Source of the DNA: Prevotellaceae bacterium UBA2718
Lineage (GTDB): Bacteria > Bacteroidota > Bacteroidia > Bacteroidales > Bacteroidaceae
Assembly (NCBI GenBank): GCA_002353975.1
Contig: DEKQ01000061.1
Location: forward strand, 1-7,286
DNA length: 7,286 nucleotides
Direction of reading: 5' to 3'
Below the pieces are notes generated by a model, which did no database searches, was not told where the DNA came from, and saw only the letters and a list, made by a program, of their open reading frames with translations. The number at the start of each line of letters is the position of its first letter. Within the stretch, counting starts at the first letter, position 1. Positions 1 through 4,802 of this stretch are shown one piece after another. The position numbers and the translations under genes were made by a program.

Positions 1-1815
1 CCCGTGATGCACGACGACCAGCACGGCACGGCAATCATATCAAGTGCCGGACTCATCAATGCCCTTGAGGTGAACGGCAAGAAGATAGAGGACGTGAAGA
101 TTGTGGTGAACGGTGCCGGAGCAGCAGCCATCTCGTGCACAAAGCTTTATGTGGCTCTCGGTGCAAAGAGGGAAAACATCCTGATGCTGGACTCCAAAGG
201 CGTCATCACCTCCGACCGCGAGAACCTGACAGAGCAGAAGAAGTTCTTTGCCACCGACCGTCGCGACGTGCACACCCTGGCTGAAGCCATCAACGGAGCA
301 GACGTGTTCCTCGGCCTCTCAAAGGGCAATGTGCTCACCCCCGACATGATTCGCTCTATGGCGAAGGACCCAATCGTGTTTGCCCTTGCCAACCCTGTAC
401 CGGAGATTTCATACGAAGACGCTATGGCCAGCCGTCCTGACGTGCTGATGTCAACAGGTCGTTCCGACTATCCTAATCAGATTAATAATGTAATAGGCTT
501 CCCATATATCTTCCGCGGTGCGCTGGACGTAAACGCCAAGGCCATCAACGAGGAGATGAAGCTGGCAGCAGTGAAGGCTATCGCCAACTTGGCAAAGCAG
601 GCTGTGCCTGATGTTGTGAACCAAGTATATAAGGTAAACAACCTTTCTTTCGGTCGCGACTACTTCATTCCGAAGCCAGTTGACCCTCGCCTCATCACCG
701 AGGTGAGCGCCGCTGTGGCCAAAGCCGCCATTGAGACCGGCGTGGCACGCAAGGAGATAACAGACTGGGATGAGTACAAGCGCACACTGCGCCGCCGCAT
801 GGGACTGGAGACCAGCGTGGCACAGAGCCTCTATGAGACAGCACGCAAGCATCCGCAGCGCGTAGTATTTGCCGAGGGTCTGCACCCCACAATGATTAAA
901 GCAGCCGTACAGGCCAAGGCCGAGGGACTTTGCTACCCCATCCTGCTGGGCAATGAGGAGATGATAGAAAAGAAAGCACAGGAGCTGGATGTATCTCTCG
1001 AAGGTATAGAAATCGTAAACCTCCGCCACGATAAGGAGCGTGACCGCCGTGAGCGCTATGCACAGTACCTGGCAGACAAGTGCTGCCGCGAGGGTTACAA
1101 CTTTGAGGAGGCTAACGACAAGATGTTTGAGCGCAACTATTTCGGCATGATGATGGTGGAGACCGGAGAGGCAGACGCCTTCATCACAGGTGTATATACA
1201 AAGTTCTCGAACACCATCAAGGTAGCAAAGGAGATTATTGGCATACGCCAGCCATACAAGCACTTCGGCACCGTGCACATCCTGAACTCCAAGCGTGGCA
1301 CATACTACATAGCCGACACGCTGGTGAACCGCTCGCCTGACAAGGAGACACTGAAGGACATAGCACGACTGACGGCAGACACGGTACGCTTCTTCAATGA
1401 CGAGCCGAAGATAGCAATGATCAGCTACTCAAACTTCGGTGTTGACAAGGACGGCTCTCCACGCCTGATGCACGATGTGGTGAAGGAGATGCAGGAGGAA
1501 TATCCTGACCTGAAGATTGATGGTGAAATGACTGTCGATCTGGCTCTGGACCACGAGCGCCGCGATGAGAAGTATCCATTCCTGCGTCTGCACAACGAGG
1601 TGGTGAACTCTATGATATTCACTAACCTCTCTGCTGCCAACTCGGCATACAAACTCATCAAGCAGTTCTCGCCTGACACGGAGGTAATCGGCCCTATACA
1701 GATGGGTCTGAACAAGCCTATCCACTTCACGGACTTCGATTCAAGCGTGCGCGACATCGTGAACATCACAGCCGTGGCAGTAATCGATGCATACGTGAAC
1801 AAACTGACAAAATAA
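1..1815 (+). CDS. maeB: NADP-dependent malic enzyme, MaeB type with C-terminal phosphotransacetylase-like domain (5' partial)
   Basis: This cytosolic enzyme oxidatively decarboxylates malate to pyruvate and CO2 with reduction of NADP. The frame is open at the left edge; 604 residues are visible and the family is usually about 760, so roughly 155 N-terminal residues are missing. The ATG at 7 and GTG at 4 are internal, because they fall within the conserved malic-enzyme motif HDDQHGTA (visible residues 4-11). The NAD(P)-binding domain follows, with GAGAAA at 38-43, ALANPVPE near 130 and the SDYPNQINN...GFPYIFRGALD stretch from about 155. From about residue 280 to the end a PTA_PTB-type domain is present. 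Its signature, usually close to PDLQAGNIGYK in active phosphotransacetylases, reads TNLSAANSAYK (541-551), which suggests a non-catalytic domain. In E. coli MaeB this domain is known to mediate acetyl-CoA inhibition; the same role here is inferred. NADP rather than NAD preference is assigned from family architecture only. Confidence 0.96.
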   Translation, partial: PVMHDDQHGTAIISSAGLINALEVNGKKIEDVKIVVNGAGAAAISCTKLYVALGAKRENILMLDSKGVITSDRENLTEQKKFFATDRRDVHTLAEAINGADVFLGLSKGNVLTPDMIRSMAKDPIVFALANPVPEISYEDAMASRPDVLMSTGRSDYPNQINNVIGFPYIFRGALDVNAKAINEEMKLAAVKAIANLAKQAVPDVVNQVYKVNNLSFGRDYFIPKPVDPRLITEVSAAVAKAAIETGVARKEITDWDEYKRTLRRRMGLETSVAQSLYETARKHPQRVVFAEGLHPTMIKAAVQAKAEGLCYPILLGNEEMIEKKAQELDVSLEGIEIVNLRHDKERDRRERYAQYLADKCCREGYNFEEANDKMFERNYFGMMMVETGEADAFITGVYTKFSNTIKVAKEIIGIRQPYKHFGTVHILNSKRGTYYIADTLVNRSPDKETLKDIARLTADTVRFFNDEPKIAMISYSNFGVDKDGSPRLMHDVVKEMQEEYPDLKIDGEMTVDLALDHERRDEKYPFLRLHNEVVNSMIFTNLSAANSAYKLIKQFSPDTEVIGPIQMGLNKPIHFTDFDSSVRDIVNITAVAVIDAYVNKLTK

Positions 1816-1847
1816 GACAAACAGCCCTGCTGTGTGTCCCGTGTCTT
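1814..1847 (+). other. Stem-loop at the maeB stop codon
   Basis: Immediately after the maeB stop, GACA-A-ACAG (1816-1824) can pair with CTGT-G-TGTC (1830-1838) around a CCCTG loop, giving eight pairs with one A/G mismatch. An alternative outer stem pairs AAGACA (1814-1819) with TGTCTT (1842-1847). No T tract follows, so it is not a convincing intrinsic terminator. It may stabilise the maeB 3' end or serve as a weak or factor-dependent stop. I saw no TAnnTTTG box between maeB and the regulator, so read-through into the next gene remains possible. Confidence 0.25.
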
Positions 1848-1872
1848 GGTATGCTGCACCAGACATCATAAT

Positions 1873-2733
1873 ATGGACTCACTTAACGTCATATCTATAA
1901 ACCTGATGGTGCTTAACGTAGGCTATGCCGAAACTCAGCACCATTGGGGTGAGCGTGACCTATCGTCGCCCTTTGCACGGCTCTATTATGCCGTCAAAGG
2001 GCGTGCGATGCTCCATCTGCCACAGGGCGACGTAGAGGTGCGGCCAGGGTATATGTATCTTGTACCCACCTACGTGCCGCACAGTTATGAATGTGACCCG
2101 GGATTCGGGTTCTACTATCTCTTCGTATATGAGAAGTTCAGGGACAAGACGGATGTCTTTGACCGCTACGAATTTCCCGTTGAGGTGAAGGCTAACGAGG
2201 CTACCGTACTGCTTTTCAACAACTATTGCAGCCTATATCCGCAGCTGTCCCTACCCTACAGGTCGGCACAGTCTTTTGACGAACACCAGTCATATAAAGC
2301 CTACGCAGAGTCGTGGAGCAACATGGCGGAGTATGAACGCCTGCAGTTGCAAGGGCTCGTGTGGATTCTCTTCTCCTATTTCATGAAGCACGCGAAGGAG
2401 AAGGCATCGGTGAAAGATGAACGCGTGATACAGGTGGCAGAGTACATCCAGCATAATCTGAGCAGGGAGATAGGCATTACCGAACTCGCTGACTTGGCCT
2501 GCGTCACGCCGCCTCACCTGACACGACTGTTCAAGGCATCATTCGGTATGCCGCCACAGAGGTACATCATACAGAAGAAGGTACAGTATGCACAGGGGTT
2601 ACTGCTGACTACTGATATGACGGTGAAGGATGTATCACAGGAGATAGGAATTGACGACGTGTCATATTTCATACGGGTTTTTAAGAAAACAATTGGTTTC
2701 ACCCCGCAAGACTACAGGAACAAACTACGATAA
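1873..2733 (+). CDS. AraC-family transcriptional regulator with N-terminal cupin-like sensor domain
   Basis: This is a 286-residue DNA-binding regulator of the standard AraC/XylS size. The N-terminal half (about 1-150) matches the AraC ligand-binding cupin fold, including the typical strand-turn text RPGYMYLVPTYVPHSY at 57-72. The C-terminal ~100 residues carry both helix-turn-helix motifs: the first spans about 202-221 (ITELADLACVTPPHLTRLFK) and the second about 251-272, ending in the family hallmark SYFIRVFKK...GFTPQDYR. I chose the ATG at 1873 because the residues encoded from the upstream GTG at 1834 (SRVLVCCTRHHN) do not resemble this family and lie over a stem-loop. No Shine-Dalgarno sequence is visible, as is usual in Bacteroidota. 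It lies 57 bases after maeB and 181 bases before the outer-membrane channel gene. Its effector and targets cannot be read from the sequence; autoregulation or control of the adjacent channel gene is only a possibility. Confidence 0.93.
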   Translation: MDSLNVISINLMVLNVGYAETQHHWGERDLSSPFARLYYAVKGRAMLHLPQGDVEVRPGYMYLVPTYVPHSYECDPGFGFYYLFVYEKFRDKTDVFDRYEFPVEVKANEATVLLFNNYCSLYPQLSLPYRSAQSFDEHQSYKAYAESWSNMAEYERLQLQGLVWILFSYFMKHAKEKASVKDERVIQVAEYIQHNLSREIGITELADLACVTPPHLTRLFKASFGMPPQRYIIQKKVQYAQGLLLTTDMTVKDVSQEIGIDDVSYFIRVFKKTIGFTPQDYRNKLR

Positions 2734-2774
2734 GCAAAAGTAGGATTTTTATTACCCCCAATAGGACTAAACGA

Positions 2775-2817
2775 ACAAAAACATGCTTTTACATGCTGTT
2801 TTTGTAGCATTTTTTGT
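2775..2817 (+). terminator. Probable intrinsic terminator after the AraC regulator
   Basis: ACAAAAA (2775-2781) plus ATGCT (2783-2787, after one bulged C) can pair with AGCAT (2806-2810) plus TTTTTGT (2811-2817), making a 12-pair stem with an A tract on the left and a T tract on the right. Two alternative folds exist in the same bases: ACAAAAACA/TGTTTTTGT (2775-2783 with 2797-2805), and a short ATGCT/AGCAT hairpin (2793-2797 with 2806-2810) directly followed by T5. The AG-poor stem is weak. The position, 41 bases after the araC stop, and the T run support termination. The A tract on the opposite side would also allow bidirectional use. Confidence 0.5.
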
Positions 2818-2846
2818 GCACCAACAAAAATAAAGCACTACCTTTG
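2813..2846 (+). promoter_or_regulatory. Bacteroidales-type promoter for the FadL-family gene
   Basis: TACCTTTG at 2839-2846 matches the Bacteroidota -7 consensus TAnnTTTG exactly. A TTTG at 2813-2816 is a candidate -33 element, separated by 22 bases, slightly longer than the usual spacing of about 19-21. Transcription would start near 2852, giving a leader of about 60 bases before the ATG at 2915. The -33 element overlaps the T tract of the preceding terminator, so the two units are tightly packed. No operator for the neighbouring AraC protein could be recognised. Confidence 0.6.
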
Positions 2847-2857
2847 CAGCAAGAAAT

Positions 2858-2882
2858 CAGATAAGGAAAGCCCATTTATCTG
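2858..2882 (+). promoter_or_regulatory. Leader hairpin in the 5' UTR of the FadL-family gene
   Basis: CAGATAA (2858-2864) and TTATCTG (2876-2882) form a perfect 7-bp stem with an 11-base loop, only about six bases after the predicted transcription start and 32 bases before the start codon. Such a 5'-terminal hairpin could protect the mRNA or be a regulator contact. It is too small to be a known riboswitch class and does not cover the start codon. Confidence 0.35.
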
Positions 2883-2914
2883 CTCTCCTGTCAAATATCT
2901 TTATACCCAAAACA

Positions 2915-4306
2915 ATGAAGAAAAGAATTCTTGCTGCAAGCATTGCCTTGCTCCTGTCTGTCGGTAGCTTTGCCGGCGGCCTTATGACCAACACAAACTA
3001 TCACGTTGCCTTCGACCGTATGATGGCCCGAGGCGCTACATTCGACATTGATGCAGCCTATTCCAACCCTGCCGGTATGGCATGGACAAAGGAGGGCTGG
3101 CAACTGTCACTCAACTTCCAGAAGCCTTGGCAAAACCGCGACATCGAGTTGGATGGCACAAAATACGAGGGCAAAGCCTCTGCACCTATCGTACCAGCGC
3201 TGTTCGTAGCCTACAAACACGACCGTTGGGCTATCAGCTCAATGATTGGAATCGTGGGTAGCGGCGGCTCTGTGGAATACGATAACGGCGTGCCAATGTT
3301 CAACGTATTGCTGGGCAGCACCATCACTTCTATCACTAAGGGACTCTCTGATGCCACACAAGGCTTTGTACCGGTAGTATCGCCTGATGGATTTGACTCC
3401 AAGATGAAGGGCAAGCAGTACATCTACGGCGGTCAGGTCAATTTCACCTATAAGATTCTTGACTGCCTCTCAGCTGCCGCAGGTATTCGAGTGAACTACT
3501 ACGACGGTTACTACCGTGGTCACGTCATTGCCAACCATTCCACAATAGGCACTCTCGCAAACCTTTCGCTTGACGTTGACCAGAAGGGTTGGGGCGTAGC
3601 ACCCCTTATAGGCATTAACTTCCACAAGGGAAAACTCACACTGGCAGCAAAATATGAGTTCCGCACCAAGATAAACACCAAGAACGAGACCAACTCCCTT
3701 AATGCCTCGCTCAATTCAGAGGACTTGGTAGAGGCTCCGCTGGCAAAGTTGGTTGCTGCAGGAGCGATGACCCCTGAAACCGCCGTTGCAACTGCAACAC
3801 AAATCAAGAACACAGTGGAAAGCGGACTGGCAGCTTATACCGCCCCCTATCAGGACGGTGTACGCACCCGATACGACATGCCCGCGCTGCTCTCTGTCGC
3901 TGCAGGCTATGAGTTCACTCCCAAACTGCGTGCGACTGTAGAGTATCACTTCTTTGATGACAAAAATGCCAAGATGGCCAATGACCGTCAGGAAGAGCTG
4001 ACTCGCGGCACCCATGAGTTCCTTGCAGGTGTAGAGTATGACATCAACGACAAGTTCACCGTCAGCTGTGGCGGCCAGCGCACAGACTACGGCCTCTCTG
4101 ACGGCTATCAGCAAAACACATCCTTCGCTTGTGACAGCTGGAGCATCGGCATGGGCGGAGCATGGAATATCAACAAGAAGTTGCGCCTGAATGCCGGATA
4201 CTTCATCAGCATCTACAGCAATTACGAGAAGCAGGCCTCTTACGGCAAGGAGACCTATTCACGCACCAACAACGTAATCGGCGTAGGTATAGACTATAAC
4301 TTCTAA
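2915..4306 (+). CDS. FadL/OmpP1/TodX-family outer-membrane transport protein
   Basis: A 463-residue outer-membrane beta-barrel of the family that carries hydrophobic compounds, such as long-chain fatty acids or aromatics, across the outer membrane. Residues 1-20 form a signal peptide (MKKR, a hydrophobic run, then SFA with cleavage likely before GG at 21). The mature N-terminus has the family pattern ending in DIDAAYSNPAGMAW, with the conserved NPAGM at 51-55, corresponding to the plugged N-terminal hatch of FadL. Alternating polar/aromatic strands continue to a terminal GVGIDYNF; the final Phe is the usual barrel-assembly signal. A low-aromatic, Ala/Thr/Asn-rich stretch (about 247-308) has no barrel-strand pattern and probably forms a large loop. 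The ATG at 2915 is fixed by the signal peptide. It has its own promoter and terminator, so it appears monocistronic. The substrate is unknown; a general porin-like role cannot be excluded. Confidence 0.92.
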   Translation: MKKRILAASIALLLSVGSFAGGLMTNTNYHVAFDRMMARGATFDIDAAYSNPAGMAWTKEGWQLSLNFQKPWQNRDIELDGTKYEGKASAPIVPALFVAYKHDRWAISSMIGIVGSGGSVEYDNGVPMFNVLLGSTITSITKGLSDATQGFVPVVSPDGFDSKMKGKQYIYGGQVNFTYKILDCLSAAAGIRVNYYDGYYRGHVIANHSTIGTLANLSLDVDQKGWGVAPLIGINFHKGKLTLAAKYEFRTKINTKNETNSLNASLNSEDLVEAPLAKLVAAGAMTPETAVATATQIKNTVESGLAAYTAPYQDGVRTRYDMPALLSVAAGYEFTPKLRATVEYHFFDDKNAKMANDRQEELTRGTHEFLAGVEYDINDKFTVSCGGQRTDYGLSDGYQQNTSFACDSWSIGMGGAWNINKKLRLNAGYFISIYSNYEKQASYGKETYSRTNNVIGVGIDYNF

Positions 4307-4349
4307 AGGTCTGCCCCACCCCGCTTCATTTCAACAAGCAACACACAAC

Positions 4350-4449
4350 ATAAAAGAGATACGGCACAAGCCCCGATGATAATGGGACTTGTGCCGTTTT
4401 TTTCTATACGATGGTGCGTCAAAACAGGCACATCTTCGTTCCTATAGTC
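4350..4449 (-). ncRNA. Candidate small RNA, two hairpins behind a consensus promoter
   Basis: A leftward transcript from the minus-strand promoter at 4455-4485 would begin near 4449 and enter a hairpin at once. CTATA/TATAG (4443-4447 with 4404-4408) encloses GATGTGC (4434-4428) pairing with GCACCATC (4417-4410) with one bulged C. An A-rich linker follows, then a 14-pair hairpin (4397-4361, one U/G pair), then a U-rich but interrupted tail. The predicted RNA is about 100 nt. There is no meaningful open frame, and the only ATG near the 5' end stops after four codons. The alternative is that these hairpins belong only to the 3' end of the FadL-family mRNA. The match to a known RNA family was not tested, so this is a structural inference. 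Confidence 0.3.
4361..4403 (+). terminator. Strong intrinsic terminator after the FadL-family gene
   Basis: ACGGCACAAG (4361-4370) pairs perfectly with CTTGTGCCGT (4388-4397). A C/A mismatch and three further C-G pairs extend the stem inward (4372-4374 with 4384-4386), leaving a 9-base loop. Seven Ts (4397-4403) follow immediately. It lies 54 bases after the stop codon at 4306. This is a textbook rho-independent terminator on the + strand. On the minus strand the C/A mismatch becomes a U/G wobble, giving a continuous 14-pair stem, but the following run (ATCTCTTTTATG) is a weaker T tract. Confidence 0.88.
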
Positions 4450-4454
4450 AGTTG

Positions 4455-4485
4455 CAAAGCTACGAGTATTTTTTATAACTCCAAA
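4455..4485 (-). promoter_or_regulatory. Consensus-like minus-strand promoter without a downstream gene
   Basis: Reading the minus strand, TTTG (4485-4482) is followed after exactly 19 bases by TAGCTTTG (4462-4455). This fits the Bacteroidota primary-sigma consensus TTTG-N19-TAnnTTTG, and the spacer is AT-rich. It points toward the 3' end of the FadL-family gene. A partial copy of its -7 neighbourhood occurs at 4553-4567 (minus strand, CTCGTAATTTG), which lacks one base of the TAnnTTTG spacing and has no -33 TTTG at the right distance. Confidence 0.45.
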
Positions 4486-4689
4486 GAAAGCAATAGGATT
4501 TCTACGCTCGCACAGTGATTTTCAAGCTCAAGTTCCACTGCTACAGATACACAAATTACGAGAATTTCAGACGCTATAATCCCAGCAGAGCGTATGCACA
4601 GGATTATTTCAGAATAATATAAATCAATAAATTACTGTATCTTAGATACAAAATCACAGTCGCAGACCATGCGTTTCACAAAAAAAAGG
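4486..4689 (+). promoter_or_regulatory. AT-rich non-coding region with inverted repeats upstream of the glycogen operon
   Basis: No convincing reading frame was found here. It contains ATAATCC (4576-4582) facing GGATTAT (4601-4607) across 18 bases, and an overlapping ATTATT (4603-4608)/AATAAT (4613-4618) hairpin, so only one of the two can form at a time. The half-sequence AGATACA occurs at 4545-4551 and again inside the palindrome at 4644-4650. TACGAG-A/T-ATTT occurs at 4461-4471 and 4557-4567. The region is probably a regulatory upstream sequence; no mobile-element ends or target duplication were seen. Confidence 0.4.
4636..4650 (+). promoter_or_regulatory. Palindromic putative operator upstream of the glycogen synthase promoter
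   Basis: TGTATCT-T-AGATACA is a perfect 7+1+7 palindrome. Its centre lies 47 bases before the -7 box at 4690, which puts it about 60 bases before the likely transcription start, a typical place for an activator dimer. An additional AGATACA half-site lies 99 bases further upstream. The binding protein is not identifiable; assignment as an operator is inference from symmetry and position. Confidence 0.35.
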
Positions 4690-4697
4690 TAACTTTG
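4690..4697 (+). promoter_or_regulatory. -7 promoter box for the glycogen synthase/phosphorylase operon
   Basis: TAACTTTG matches the Bacteroidota -7 consensus TAnnTTTG. No TTTG is present at the expected -33 distance (around 4665-4671), which suggests a weak or activator-dependent promoter. Transcription would begin near 4704, leaving a leader of about 100 bases before the ATG at 4803. Confidence 0.55.
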
Positions 4698-4802
4698 TAC
4701 GCGCTATTAGTTTTATGTGGTTTCTTTTGATTAGGGATAACAAACCCATTGCTGCAAATAGGGCCATATACAATAACGAATGTCAACCTGACATCCCATA
4801 TT

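Noticed and set aside
4..9. GTG/ATG at the left edge as the start of maeB
   Set aside because: These codons are inside the conserved HDDQHGTA region; the gene clearly continues upstream of the window.
451..1278. Long minus-strand open frame (275 codons) opposite maeB
   Set aside because: It lies wholly antisense to conserved MaeB sequence. Its product is Cys/Leu/His-rich with no recognisable domain, as expected for a shadow frame.
1834..1872. GTG start extending the AraC regulator by 13 residues
   Set aside because: The extra residues (SRVLVCCTRHHN) do not look like an AraC N-terminus and overlap a stem-loop; the ATG at 1873 gives the normal length.
4749..4802. TTG start extending the glycogen synthase by 18 residues
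   Set aside because: The extension has no similarity to the family and the ATG at 4803 directly precedes the conserved region.
4307..4802. Insertion sequence remnant or CRISPR array in the long intergenic region
   Set aside because: Only short inverted and direct repeats are present. There are no regularly spaced repeats, no transposase fragment, and no terminal inverted repeats with target duplication.
4690..4802. A known riboswitch in the glycogen operon leader
   Set aside because: The ~100-base leader shows no conserved riboswitch core I can recognise and no terminator-like hairpin before the start codon.
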